Shown piece by piece: positions 30,849 to 45,800 of a DNA stretch of 64,000 nt (position 1 is its first letter; each line of letters opens with the position of its first letter). The stretch lies in assembly GCF_000003815.2 (NCBI RefSeq), contig NC_049981.1, positions 14,172,217-14,236,216 of the forward strand, read 5' to 3'. The notes under the pieces were generated by a model that did not search any database, was not told where the DNA came from, and was given only the letters and a program-made list of their open reading frames with translations. The position numbers and the translations under genes were made by a program. The stretch comes from Branchiostoma floridae. Its lineage: Eukaryota; Chordata; Leptocardii; Amphioxiformes; Branchiostomatidae.

Positions 30849-33800
30849 TTAGCGCCCCTTTTACAATGATGGATTGAGAACAGTACATTTAGAATGCTTA
30901 CAGATTTATGCACAGCTTTATGAAACAACAGATATGTAATGAATCATGCAAGAACACATGCTATTTTCAGGTCTTTTTTAATCCACCCATTCCCCCATGT
31001 ACACCACAATATATATAAGCGTAGATTTCACATATTTCTCACAAAATCACGCCTCTGACAACAACTGTTTACAAATCACTGTAGCATTGCACTTACCAGC
31101 CTAACCACCTCTGTCAAAAATGGCACCGTCCCGCTCAACATGACAGTACACTTAACTATGGACGGGTACATAAACCAGCAGGGGTGGCCAGCAATGTAAA
31201 GTGCAGATTACAAATACGCTTTTCTTTCAAATAAAATGATAATACAACATCACAGAACATAAGCTACACATTGAATTACCTACAAAGTATGTTGTGCACA
31301 AGTATTGCAAGTTGAGTCTTCATCTTATTTTGTTTTATACAACTGGTTTCTTCACAAAAGCACGGGTAAGAATCATTCTCAAGTTCATAGACGTATCTAC
31401 TTATCATGTATTACTAGCATACTTGTGGAATGCATGATACAAATGTACAAATATTCAAGCTAGCTATCCCTCCTGTTAAAATGTTACAGACCTGCCTACC
31501 CCATGATTATTTGGAGTATTCCAAACATGTATATTTCTGTATCAAAATCAAAATGCAGTAAAGAAAGTGCAAGATATTAATCTACAAGCCTTTTCTATTG
31601 CTTTGCCAAGTTCTGGCAATGTATGTGTGGCTAGTTATTCTTAAGGTTTCCTGGGATTGATCTCATCATGTCCTAAAGTCAAGATCTTTCCAAAACTTTG
31701 CAGAACTTCTAAGCTTACATGCAGGAGGTCCCTTGAAGAAACCTTTGATAGAACACTGACACAATTTCTACTACTCTTGCAAAGGACACATGGTACATTT
31801 ACCATTACAAGAAATTGTTGTGTACTATCGTCATGTATACAAACCTTGAAAAGCAAAGACTGGACCTTGTTTCAAAACAGTATCTTGCTATATATGGATG
31901 TTGAACTATCAGTATTTTCATTGTAATCTCTGGAAATCCCAAACATTTGAAAAACACATAAAATATCTGCATTTCTAAAGACTTGTGGTGTTTTGCAAGT
32001 TCACAGTTTGATATCATATTAGTATCATGCAGATATGGATCACTTTTCATATAAAACAAAAGTTTTGCAAATTTCAACATTTATGCATTATTTGTAGACT
32101 ACTAGTGAAATAGCTGTTTTCATTGTAAACTCCCAATTCCCTTGACTATATATGGATTATACAGTCCTGCCAAAGGCATTGCCAAAAATACAGGTTCAGC
32201 TTTTTTCAAATATTCATACAAGTGAGCATACATTAGTTTGCTGTGTTGAGTGGAGTTGTCATAGTTAAATTGCTTACCCAAAATGTTCTGAAGCCAAATT
32301 GAATCTAACATTACACATGTACAAGCAATGAAGACTCTTCTATGCTAGTTCTTTAACATTGAGGCCATTATTATCTTCTTGCATATCTCATAGTATGCCC
32401 CAATATGGGGCCTTAAAAATAGCAGTACTGGTCAATGCTTTACAAAAGGAAAGTTATCAATTCGCATTCAAATACGTTCTAGTTACACCGCAGTTAATAT
32501 AGCCAAGCCACAACCAAAGTACTAACAACTGTACATTGTGAAGAAGTTGCACATTGCTTACATGGATGTGAATGTCCAAGCCATTTTCCCATTTCTCCAA
32601 TCTGTTACAAGTAGGTCTGAAAGGAGGGAGTGAAAGAAGCCAGGAGGGAAGAAGATGGGACAAAGAGAAGGAAGAAATGAAACAAAATTAATGATCTTTG
32701 AAGGTGATTGATATTTCAAGAACATACTGTAATGACAAACATGCCATTATGATATGATCAGATTGTCCAAATTTTCACCATTCTGATTGATCACGTGATC
32801 AATTGTCCTGCCAAGTGATTGGTTAGAGATCATGTGACCAAAACATAATCAGCAATAATTCAACAAAAGCTGTCATCTTTTCATCAGACACATGCATACA
32901 GATACACTGAGGATATGATGATAATCAGCAAAGTCAAATGCATGCAAGGCACAATAAGGGACAGGCATTAAGAGTTGAAAAACTAAGATGGTTGTCAAAA
33001 TATATTATCATTATGTTGGAGAAATGGACTGTCAAATTAATGAATTTTCTGAATTACTAGATTCTCTATTTGCTAATGGATTCCCACCTCTAACGTTTAA
33101 CATAAAATCATGAAAACATTCTGAGTGAGTAGTCTTTGGTTGGATGTGTAGGACATGTTCGGAAATAACTTTTGAATCTAACCCTGCAACATTTTGTAGT
33201 TGATCCCTTTTCACTTGAGTAATATGCATCAGCAAAATTTGTGCTTAAATGTGCAGAACTAGTCTTGATATTGAAGCACATTTTGTAAATTGTAAATATA
33301 AAATTGCAGAGGCTACGCGGACGTAGCTACATTAAAGCCACAGTAGTAACTTCATTAGCTTAGCAGATTCTCAAACACAAAGTAGAAGAGCCAGTGCAGA
33401 TGAGATGAAATGAAAAGAACCTCAGAACCATGGCGTAAGAAATAAAGCACATCAGGGGTGAGCTCAACAGACGGGTCTCTCTTGTTGGCTTTCTGAACAC
33501 AGAAAATACGGAACAAAAATCAACCTACAATAATATTAGAGAACTTTTTCTCTAATAGTTTGTCTTGTTACTTTCTTCTGTTGTGATCAATTCCCAACAA
33601 GTGTTGTTCCCCAAAGTGTCGTCCCCATAATTCCACTCCCAAAAGAAGTTTCTGTAAAAGGTTGTTGTTTGATTTGGCTACATTTCAATATATTTCTCAC
33701 ATAGCGAGGACAACAATGTTTCTCACTATGGATGAACTGTTTTCCTTGGTGGATGGTCAGTTTTGTATATGGACATTTTTGTTTACAGCTTGTTGACAAA

Positions 33801-34704
33801 ATGACAGATAAACTTGGGAAACAATCCCAGGGTATATCAACTGCAATAGTTCATATCGGAAGGATCCAGACAGTGGTGTCATTCTGAAAAAAGCAAAGGA
33901 CCATGATTCTGCTGTCTTCCTACGAGTAACTCTGCAAAATGACGCTTGCATTCACTGCAAAGAGACAGAGAAAAGCAAGAACAGGGAATTAGCACAGAAG
34001 AGAGGCAGAAACAATACCACTGCACACCCCCTATAAAACAGTGGAATATCCCAATGGATAAGTATTCGATTCACAGACTTGGGACACTTTCACTTTAAAA
34101 AGGGGGTGCCCAGGTAGGAAAAATGACAGACAAGCAAATTAATTGCATCAAATTCATCCTAACTACCATGATTCACAGGAAGAAATATGTAGCAATTTGT
34201 TAGATGATGGAGAAAAAATGGATGAAGACCTTGTCAGCCCATATCTTGTTCTCAGGTAGGCTTGTGATACAAAATAAGAAGAAAAATGCATAAATTTATG
34301 AAAAATCAGAGCAATTTGGAAAGGGGAAGGACAGGGAGTAGTATTAATCAATGTGACAATCTCATGATTACAAGGTGCACAAAATCTGATTCAACTAGTA
34401 TTTGATTTTGAATGATTATGATTTGTTTTGTTTCATTTGAGGACAGGTATTAGATGGTCTTGAAAGGAAGATGTAGTATTGCATACAGCATAATATCATC
34501 AAATATGAAACTGTATTTCAATCAGTGAGTCTAAATTTAATTTTCAAATCTTTATCTTGAGTCATGTGACTGGATTTAATTTGAGCCATTTTGCTACAGT
34601 TCAAGAACATCACCAATATCAGAATAGCATATCACTAACACATGCCACTGAAATCACATTCAAGGTTGCTAATAAGGAAGTTCATAGTTTGAACCACTCA
34701 TGTG

Positions 34705-34810
34705 CAGGTCAAAGGTGAAAGCCCCTAACACATCAAGACCATGCTTGATACATGTCCAGATGTGTTTGTGTATGTCAGGGCCCTTCAACTTACGTATTAC
34801 CCACAATGCC
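34705..34810. repeat. Short inverted-repeat element (GGGCCTTCAACTT...ACCCACAATGC family)
   Basis: The left side has GGTCAAAGGTGAAAGCCCC and the right side has AGGGCCCTTCAACTT followed by TATTACCCACAATGC. The same end words, inverted to each other, occur at 38128-38264 and 44430-44525, so this is a dispersed miniature element family. Borders are approximate. Confidence 0.5.
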
Positions 34811-34960
34811 TTACACTGCACATGTGCAGTTCAAACTTTGAACAAGCTTCTTCAACGTAGCCAGCCTTACAAAGTGTTTTTCAGTTGACATACACAAAAT
34901 GGTAAATTTTAGCTTCAAATTTGTGTAGCAATACTCTTCAAAGAGAGAAACAGTTTTCCG

Positions 34961-37900
34961 TCAAACTTTTGTTGCATGGTAAACAGAACTGAGTAGCGAC
35001 CCCTTGCTCGGTAGGTTAATGCCTCTGGGAACTGGCCGACCGACTAGCTGCCGACTTTGTGCACCTCGCAGACTATGGGAGTCGGGCGGTGGGTAAGGGA
35101 AGGAGTCAAGCTGAGGGGTCGGAACAAAATATAAAGAGGGGTCAACACAGACATACATGTATGTTGAAATCTACAGCGTGATATGGACTGTAGGAAAGAA
35201 ACATACCAACAGCACTGTAATGTTGTATCATGGCTTAGATCATAAATATTTCATGTTCATTATGATAAAGATTGCAACAATGAGCCAACAATGAGCCAAC
35301 TAGAACATAGAGCCAAGACAGCACAAGCTTGTTGTTCAACCTCCCAACTCTGCTTAGGTTGCCTTTTGGAACAAACTGGTAACAGTCATAGATCAGACAG
35401 TAGAAGGAGGGTTAGAAGTTCTGCTGAATTTCTCTACATTCATTACTGTGCAAAATTACATTTTCTGCAAATTTTATTCTTTAATGGAATTTTTTCAAGG
35501 AATGGCCAAGCCATGGCAGTGGGAATGCACACAAGCAATTTGGCATTTTTTGTATACTTAAGATCAAGAAATCAAATATTGTTTTGCAACAAAAACATCA
35601 CAACAGTATGTACTATTGGTGCAGTATTCTTTCCCACAGTGAAGGCATGAATGTAACTTACGAACAGCAAATGAAGGAAAATGAAATGTTAATGATAAAG
35701 TCTTAGCAATGTTAAGCTGAAAGAGAAGACAAGAAGTTAGAATGGCTAAAAGTGTTAAAAAGAGTAAATAATATTAACAAGCTGTTTACAGGGTAGGTTC
35801 AGAATGTACTGTAGATTAGCCTGGAGAAATTTACGACAAACATGGTAGAAGTGGATTTATGACCATTTTAAGATATTGCATTAAGTGCATCTTCCGTGTA
35901 GGTGGGACTTGTGACACAGTTATTCGTGGATGTGATAATCTTGGTTGAAAAGAAAATGCATTGCCTATATCACCCAAAAAAAGCAGATGTGGTTTTCAGT
36001 GAGGTTTTCTGTTATTAGAGGAGCTCCAAACTTAAAATGATGCACACCTTGTTACTACCGTACCATGCATACTTTTTAATGGTACAATGATTGGAAATGT
36101 TACAGCAGTCATTTGGTTTTTGTTATTACATTAATGTACAGTGACAATGAGGCCTGGTATCATAGACTTGTTGTGACATCATCCCTAATATGAAAACTAG
36201 ACGCATTCTCCCAAATATGCAAATAAGTCAGCTGTCAACTACATGGGCATCTAGGATGATAAAGCAATGATTGACAAGTTGAGAAGTTTATAATATGATG
36301 ATCTATAATCAACGATGATGTCACAGCAATGCCTATGGTGCAAAACTGTGCAACTTAAAGACGGACTATGACATTTTTGTAAATCAAAATTTTGGTGTAA
36401 TCATGTAAAATATATGAGGATATACAGTCATGCAGAGGAGAATGAAATACAACAGCTCACTTTGATCTATCCTTAGCATTATACAATGTGTAAGGTTAAG
36501 ATATTTTGAGGGATCCACAATCTTACATAGTCCATCTTTAAGGGTAGGAGGTGAATGTGCAAATACATGTACATGTACATGTATTTCGTAATGCCTAACT
36601 CTACAAGCAAATTCTCTTATACTGTGAGGAAACATACATTATGCCTGTGAATATATATATATGTACAAAGGAACTACATTTTGCCCTCCAAATAAAACAT
36701 GGAGACAAAATGCATCGAGACTGATATATATACATGGTGTCATACAGTGGGATACACTCTATTAGAATACCACCATACCACAGAACTGGTAAGTAAAGGT
36801 GGCTTCGGTTTCATGTTTAGGCACAAAATATACACAATACACAATGCTTAACAACCTGGTTTCCAGGCATAACATAATATACAGGTAGGACAAAAAATGG
36901 TATAATGTTATGACAAAGTACACCATGCAGATTATCCAACAATGACTGATGTACAGTATGTGAATCATTTAACAATTTAATATGCAGACACATCAATGCG
37001 ATAGCAATGGTGAGATGCTCTTTGAGAATTTTTCAGTAATTTCATATTTGTGGAAAATCGTTGGGCATTCTTAGCCGCACTATTTGATGGTGGGTTGCGC
37101 ATGCTGGTTTACTGAAAAATAAAACATTTATGAAAGTATTGACGTACATTTGTAACACTTAGCACCATTTCAAGATGCCAACCCAGACACCAGGCTGTAA
37201 GGTATGATCCACTCACACCTCGTGATAAGTGTGGTGGGTTCTTTAACGCCCTTGAGGCATGACTATCTTTAAAGACAGGACATTCAGCTTTACGTCCCAT
37301 CCAAGACGATGTTCCTAACCAAAGATAGGTACACTCATCTTCATCCAAGTCAAGGAAGAAAACTGGTGTAAAGTGCGTTTCCCAAGGGCACAGCACAAAA
37401 TACTGCCAAGGAATCTAACCCAGAACCTTGCCACCTAAACAATTTTTTCCAAAATGTAATAATAGAACAGAACGTATACAGGCCTTGCCACAAAAATATC
37501 TACTACTGCAGCATTTCTCCATTGCTATCCCATTTCTGGACCGATAGTGCTTTCTACAGACTTTTGACAAGTTGGTGTATCTATAGATACACAAGTATGT
37601 GCAAGCAGTGTTCATCCACAGGCAGATAGCTTTGCCAAAAGCTTACAACTGTGCAAGTATAGAAATACATTGAAAACTTTGTGTTAAGGAATTTGTCTGC
37701 ATTCATGTATCTATTCTATATGTTTGCACAAGAGTGTTGCAAGTGGAATTTGGATAGCCTTGCACAGGTATAAAGCAGGTGCAAAGGAGTATATCGGAGA
37801 GCTGCATTGTGTGCCACATGTCCAGCTGGGCTCACACAGTACTTACTATCTCTGTAATGGTGATGTCGTCAGTGTCTACGTCTGCCAGGGTCGACTCGCT

Positions 37901-39829
37901 CGACAACGTGCTCGGGTGCAGTGATGACGACGGTTCCGACGAAACACTCAAATTTTGTCTGCAACGGAGGTAAGTCAAATGCACATTGAGCATTAAGTAC
38001 AGGTTTGCAGGCAGAAAACCAAATTTTTCTTCCCTTCTACATGTGAAATATTTCAGAACTCTTGCCTACTAAATGACAAGTATAAGATCACTTCTCACTT
38101 CTGAGTATGCATGTACAGTGACAGGAGTTGTGGGTAATATGTCAAAAAGAAGGTCAGAGACATAAACATAGCACGTCTGGACAACGTTATGGAAATCAGA
38201 CAATGGTCGAGACGTGTAATGTTTTTAAGTCAGGGGCCTTCACCTTTGACATATCAACCACAATTTCTATTGCTGCATATGTGTACTCTGAAGTGCAAAA
38301 ACTCATAGTAAATCTGTTCCTAGTGTTGCCTCCTGCCCCAAGATGTTACCAAAGTTTCCCCCTCACATCCTACCTATCTCTTCTGGATGCAGCAGAGGTT
38401 GATTCTGACTTCGCCGCTGCCTCCGACCCCTCTGACGTGATCTCCACTTCTACTGTTCTAATTGGGAGTGTGGAGGTTGACGAAGTGCTGAAGAAACAAC
38501 ATACAGACATAGTCTGGTAAGGTAAGGCAGTCATTCTCAATTTAGGCAAAGCATTACGCTTTTTTCAAATAGCTAGTGGTAGTGCAATGAGACTTTGCTG
38601 CGGCTCATGTTTTTAGCTAAGCACACTGGGTCACCAACACTGTTCTCGATAAGTGTGTTGGATTCATTTACCTGCAGATATTTCGCTCACACACAGTGCC
38701 AACATCTTTATATCATCATCCGAAATGACAAATGCAATCCCTGCTTACCATGTTCGAGCTGTAGCTGACATCTTTTAAAAACAAGCTACAACTCTTGTTA
38801 CAGACTGAGTGGAAATGTTACAGTGGATATAACATTGAATCTCTTCAGGCTTACAACTTGCTGCAATATCGCCTTTTAATGTTTTATAAGTAGCATTGAT
38901 GCAAAGGTACTGAAACTAGCTGGCAAAAAACAACTGCTTTAAACTTGACTGATCTGTACAGCCATGCATCTTCTGGTACATTCTATTCATTAGTATCACT
39001 GCCTAAGCAAACTGTGTTGCAGCTAAGATCTAGTTTACTTCTTTGGTTATTCATACAAGTTGTGTACATGTATAGTAAGGCACTTCATGTGTAGCTAAAA
39101 AAACAACTGCAGAAGAACCTAACTGTTTTCTGGGAGAGGCTTCTGAGAGTGCTGGTGACATTGTTGACGGCGTTTCTATCGATGTCGGTGTGGAGGCAAC
39201 GTCATCGAAGGAGGGTGGGGTACTGGGGACAATGTCTGGTCTACCTAGGTAAAGAAACATCACAGGAAAGTAAGCATACAATAACAGATTTGATTGTGAC
39301 TGCACATGTACATGAACAATTATGCCTTGTCTACCTAGATAACATGATATCGCAGTCAGAGAATGAAATAGCACATTTGAATTGTAAACACACTGGCACA
39401 CATGTACATGAACTATTTTGTGGTATGGTACCTAAAGCACTAATACAAAAGAATTAATCAAAGCAATTCAAATTGATGTTTAGACTCATTTTCATCGTAA
39501 AAATGAAAGTCTTCAGTGGTACATTCACATCCCATAGTTATAAAACATCATGATACCTTAAATGTGTAACTATTTGGAAGACACAGAATATTGCTGAAGC
39601 AATGACAAGTGAGCAGCCTTACTTTTGACCTCCTCCAGCGCGGGTAAACTTGTTGCTCCAGCCGAGTAATCTTCATCCCTGTCGTTGGAGGCACCTGTCG
39701 CCGACCGTGGCCTTCCCAGAATGCCTGCAGGCCCGACCGCGCCCTTCTTCTTTGACGGGGAATGCTTCAGCGCTGTAGGGGGAGGAAAGATTGAGGTTTG
39801 GGTCGCTATACTTCCCCGAGGCACGGATT
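34961..39829 (-). CDS. PIP5K1: PIP5K C-terminal tail exons
   Basis: Exons 39829-39623, 39244-39124, 38487-38374, 37958-37847 and 35110-34961 encode a Ser/Thr/Pro-rich tail: [52 protein letters not shown] and [20 protein letters not shown]. The [11 protein letters not shown] segment matches the GRPDVLPQTPP segment of vertebrate PIP5K1 tails. The donor of 39244-39124 is GTTAGG, which is weak, but it alone gives the correct phase. The final exon ([16 protein letters not shown]...) has a good pyrimidine-rich acceptor and a GC-rich body in AT-rich DNA. Its assignment rests on phase and position only. Confidence 0.75.
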
Positions 39830-42800
39830 CTGGAAAGAAGAAGAGTGACGTTTTCTGGTTAGATTTTTTTTCGAACAATTTGGGTGGAATTTGTGTGGAT
39901 GCCCACCACCTTCTGTGGCTTAGTGTGAATGGTTTGTACACTGAGTCAATTATTTTAGAATTCCAGAAAATAAGTCAAAATTTTGTAAAACGCTTATTAA
40001 GTTTCTCGTGTCCATGACATGATTCTCATATTTCATGTTGTATACTATGAAGCAACATGTACAAACCACACCTGCGTGCACCTGAATAGACACCAAATGC
40101 CAAATGTCACCATGCCAAAACCATCACCATGTAGATTAGTACATGTATATACATGTAAATGTATATTACAAGTTGAGTACATTACATTCAATAAGCCAGT
40201 TCATGATTTAACTGTGCATGCTCAGTAAGACGCATCTAGGAGAGTATGTCTATGGTGACTGCCCCTAACCATTGTAGACAGTTCTACACATTTTTGATGT
40301 AGATGTCGAGACATTTTTGTTTACCTTTAGGGGCCTTCAACTTGGACATATAACCTACAATGTAACTCGCTACACAGGTACAGTTTAAGCCGTAAACCAG
40401 CATAGTATAATGTACCCAACATTCAACCACAAATCTGTATCTAACAATGTCAATACATCACTAACTTTAAGCATTTAACCAGCAGTATTCTAACCAATGT
40501 ACCAGTGCGATATTCTCGCACTGAGACACTTGCAGAGTGATACAGGTTTGAAGCTTTGGCCATAGCCCATATAAGTGAAAGGGCATCACTATAGTTTTGT
40601 AAATCCAAAGTCAATAGTGCAAAATTTCGTCCTAAAAACAAATCTTTATGCTTTGTGTGTACTATTGTCTTTTAAGTCATACATGTACTTTTACATTTGG
40701 CATGATATTTCAATTATGTAATCAAGAGTTACACAAAAACAATTTAAACAGCAAGATTGCAGCATAATCATCATCTAGAATGAGGACCTATATGTAACAG
40801 CTGTTATTAGTGTTGAACTAAGAGAACAAACCTTTTCCCCTCAGAAATTTTTTCCTGAGCACTACTTACGAATTTTTCTAAAAACTGTCTGACAGAAAAA
40901 GTTCTGGAATCTTGATGCGTAGAAGGCTGGTCTGCACACGGATACTGTGTCACCATCGTGGACAAACGCTTTGAACCTGTGCTCCAGCTTCTTTTTTAAC
41001 CTGCAGAGGGAAACATCAATATCATACAAAACATGAGTCAACCATGACAGCAGGTTGGTGAATGACTGTATACTTGTATGACTGTATTTACAACAGCCGA
41101 AATTTCTGTGACTATGTATCACCTTCTTCAGGGCAATAATGACTGGTTCTACTTCACACTGCAGCTAGGTGTCGCTGCTGAATGGTGTCACTAGCGGACA
41201 CAAGATAGAGACGTCATGGGTACGATTCCTGGCATTTTTGACTTGACGTTGTAACCTTGGAAAAAGCATTTTCCACATTACAACTTTGTGCGAAATGGAT
41301 ACATGATTTTAGCTGCATAGGTAAAATGCAGTGGATGCATAGGTACCATGCCCTGGACAGTGGATAACAAAACTGCCCCTACAGCTTAATACTCTATGGG
41401 ACTACCCTATCCTTTACTCTTTTTTTTTACTGCCTTCTTCAAATGTAACTGAGCCAATCATCATAATGAAGGTCATAGGTTCAACCAAAAATTGCTGACA
41501 AAAAAAGTACTTTTGGGACAGCAAAAGCCCCTTTTTTTTTACATCAGAACATTTTGAGATATACTGGTATTCTAAAGCAGTTGCTATACTTACTTGTAAC
41601 ATTGCAGAATGTCTATGATACCCAGGAAAAGTAGTAGCCTGTCTCCTTTCACATTCTTGGCAGGAATACCTCCCCATCTATGAAGAAGAGGGAGAGAAAG
41701 ATAAAAAGGACTGGTTAGCAATGTAACATCTTTATTTTTACTTCACCTTTCAGAAATGATAGGTATACAGCAATTTGGTAATTAGGCAGACAGTAACTCT
41801 GCACTTTTTTCTACATGTCGCCATGTTCTATTTTGTTTGTCAAGGTACAGCTTTGGAATCAGTCCAGTTGTCCATTTCTATTCATAGATGAAAATCTGAA
41901 GTTTCATATTTGTTTTGTGGTATAACAAGGTTGTTCTCCAAATAGCATTTATCTTTTAACAGATTTTAAGTTTTCCAACAATGAAGTCACATTGCATGCA
42001 ACTTGTCTTTTCCAGTGAAACAAATGAACTGCTGAAAATGCCATCATTTCTAAAAGTACAACATATTCACATACATGTAGGAATCAAAGCAGCTCCCATT
42101 GGCTGATTCTACCAACTAAATCTAGTACCTGATTGGCTAGGGATCCTGGTTGCCCTGGAGACCAATCCTACCATGCATTACATCATAAACTACAGTCTCC
42201 AATTGTTGCTGCACCAAATGTCCTGTCCATCTTAATATTAAGATCCTTTTTGTTCTTCTTTTTCTTTTCTAGGGAGAGGTCCTTTCTTGGAAGGAGTATG
42301 AAATTGATGATCATTTCTCGAATGTGTTGACTTTTTATCTTGAGTTTCCAAAACTTAAGAAAAGGGGAACAGAAAAAGAAACCAAAAGAACCATTGTTAT
42401 TGAGATGGACATCACCATGGAAACCAGAGGCATTTGAAAATGTGGGGTTTTTAAAAAGCTTTTATCAAAGTTATTGGATTTCAAAGAACTGTTGCCCCTT
42501 GAAGTGAAAGTGCAAATATGCCCCCTGGCTTCCATGATAGGTACTGCAGGGACATGCTTTCCCACTGCTCTTACATACATTGCCAGCTGGGAGAGAAAAG
42601 CATGGTGATGTGTTAGACTACACTACCAGCAGGTACCAAGTGCATGCAGAAAAGTAGCGAAGGGAGAGGTGAAGGAAAAAGGTATGGGGGGAGGGTTGGA
42701 GCACATTTCGTGCAGGCACGGCAAACTGCGTGGCTTACATGCTGTCATCTTGCAAACTCCAGAAGACCTCTAACTGCGAACTACATGGAAACAAAGCACC

Positions 42801-45800
42801 AACATCAAACCACAAACCAAACAGAACACAGTACAAATGTAAATGGCTCCGCCCTGGGGGCAACGCCAAAGAAACTCGGCAGTTCACTCATCGAGGAGAA
42901 CACAAAAGGTCAAATTAATCAATCAATATCAATCAACATCAATCATTTACAATATTCAATAACATAGGCATGAAAGTGTTAGGATAGAATCAAACAATGC
43001 GAAGAACTTCACAGTACTCACACTTTAATGTGTTAATCAGGGGGAAATCATATTGCTCAGTGGGAGGGTATAATTTACATTGTGCAGGGGAATTCTTGAG
43101 TGCTGGGAAACTTCAATGGGAAACATTGAGAATTTGTAGTCAGGACAGTTCCTATTGTTTCTTGTTGAGTGAAGTCTGATGGTCTAGTGACTAGCAATTC
43201 CATTTTTAGGGATAACAATATTAGGGCTTGAATTCAGCCAACTTATCATACAAGTTTGCAATGAGAAATTGGGCCCCACCAACACCTTACACAATACTTG
43301 ACACTAAATTGCATACAACTTAATAAATCTAATATCCAACTGTTATTCTGTTCAACTCTCAGTATTGAATTGATGTCACAGCAGAGATTGGAATCCAGAA
43401 TTCTTCTAGGGGAGTTTGGAATTCTTACCAAAATGCTGAAGCCTCTGCTGTATTACTTGTTGCAAAATTTGAAGTTGTTTACCTACTTGTGCACACAATA
43501 TATCAATAGGACTATCGTACATGTGAACATGAAAATTGGGGTTTTACATCATACGTGTACATAATTGTCATTAATGGAAGCAGCAATGTTAACTGTGTAG
43601 GAACATTTGAAATAATGATCATCTTCATCAACTTTGCCTGTTACCATAGATACCTCAAGGACCTGACAACTGAACTTGCGTATCCCTTACACATTTCAAA
43701 GGGTTCTCAAACTGAGGAAAAGAAACCAGATGCAAACCAAAAGCATAACTCACAGAATGCTTTGTTCCCAAGTGATTTTCAAGACAGTAAGGTGTGCACT
43801 TTCCTCATTTTGAAGCCCTTTGCAATGGTTGCCATGGTAACTTACGTATTTTCCGTCAGGTGGTGATAGTCGGCTGGCTCGACCGGCGGCGCCTTGTACT
43901 CCCCCTGGATGGACTCCATTGCAGTGTGGGTAAGTTTGTGTCTGTACAGGGACTTCTGACGGTCCATCTTCCCCCTTCCTGCAGCCACAAAAATGTCTCT
44001 CACATGTACCAACATGTACTACTCACGGATCCCCCCTTTTGCATAGTTTGAAAGGAACACATCTGAGCCTACAGAATACTTCAAATTCCCTTATACCTCT
44101 TCAAAACAATCAACAAAGTTCAGACCTCAAATGTGCATTTGGCAATATTGTACCTGCTACATCAACAAAGGGCTTGTCATGTTGAAGACAGAGTTTGTAA
44201 AAACTACACTATAAGATCAGTGCATGCATTTAAATCTCACTGATTTGCACTGAAGTCGAAATGCATTTCTTGTGTTCTGTCTTTGCGGTTACCTCATCAA
44301 GCAAGCAAGAATATGAATACTGACATAAGTATGATACAAACAACTGACATAAGTACAATACAAACAAAGACCCTTCACCACCTTCTCATCAGCTGGTTCA
44401 CTGTTTGAGCTGCTCATGCAGTTGATGCGCTGTGGGTAATATGTCAAAGTTGAAGTCTGGGCATGTATCTAGCATTGCCTAGACTACTTACAAATACAAG
44501 TTAGAGGCCTTCACCCTTGACCTTGTGCATGTGCACTTCAAACTGAACCAGCTTATGGAGTACAACAATGTTTGACATAAAACATGTAATCTTTTGTCTT
44601 ACAAGTCATCATCAATGCCGAATCAGTGACCCACCTTCATCCTCACTGGACTCTCCCCATGATTCCCCATCAGAGGAATCGTAATACCTCCAGTCCCCAT
44701 TTTGTGCATTCTGCTCAGTAGATGGGTCCCAAATTTGGTTTGACGATATTGCACCTAATAGTACAACAGTCTTCCTCAGTTTTCTGAGTCTTCCCATAGT
44801 TCCTGACCTTCACCCGGGCAACCTTTGAACCTTAACCTCCATGAGCACCCAAAGCCATCAAACCATGCACTGGATCCAGCTCAGATTTATGCCCAAGAAT
44901 AAGCAAAACCTGTGTAAGGTCAGGGTCATTAGTCAACTGCACCTTTGACCCGCTGCACCTCGACCTTTGACCCATTGCCCAACATTCCTTTTGTTACCTT
45001 AGGGACCAGTCACCTTTTATCAGCTCGAGAATCTGACCATTCACCATTTTTACACTCTGACTGAGTCCAATATGCTGCCCAGGAATTGGATAAACAAGAA
45101 CAAGCCTGCGATTTTACAACATTTGCTCTCAGTGTGCGAAACCACTAAACATGACAGCCCGAGGTTGCAGGAAGTTGTTTTTCACCAAATAGAACACAGA
45201 ACACATCTCAGAGACGGCAGTTCTGTGCAGAACCGTGCACAGGACAGGGCTTAGGGTTTAATCACTTTCTAAAAACAAAAGAACAGAGGTTGCAAAGGTG
45301 TGTGACCTGTGAAACCATCCAGTGAAACCCACCAACAGGCCTCAGTAGAGTTGTTGGTTAGTTGTCCAGAAAAACACTTTTCTCCAAAAAGGTTGTGAAA
45401 TTCAGAGCCTTAACATATTTGCCGAACAACTCATCAGTTCCTGTGTCTAATCTTCCTCCTACTCAAGGCTGTAGCTGTTTTTTCCTTGGCTTCGCACACT
45501 GAGAGAAACTGTTATATAATCACAAGGCCGCTTTCTTTTATCCGGATCCAGGGCAGCGATATTGCAGTGCATTATGGGAAGTGTGAAAACAGTGTATGCT
45601 CAACCTTTGAGCCGTGACCTTTGACCTACCTGTGTTTTCTGACTCCTGACCTCTGTCCTCTGACACGGAGGCTCCCTCTGACTCGCCACTGGGAGAGGCT
45701 GCGGAACCAACCAATGGGGTAGCCTGGATAGGAGTGGCGAACAAGTAAGGGTCGGCTGCCTCCGCACCTTCCAATCCAGACTAGCGAGGAAGCAGGGAAG

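Larger units (their letters stand above)
29485..34960. other. Noncoding stretch, AT-rich
   Basis: 29760-30060 is richer in CpG and has a short minus-strand frame starting MAEKRRKWCVFG near 29925, which could be a promoter and first exon for the fragment at 29254; this is unproven. 30688-30848 is a palindromic element. Beyond that I see no gene. The stretch may hold the 3' UTR of the PIP5K gene. Confidence 0.4.

Noticed and set aside
42841-42900. Optional PIP5K exon in a GC-rich patch
   Set aside because: Exons 43978-43846 and 41677-41594 already join in correct phase (2), and the patch has no matching donor and acceptor pair.
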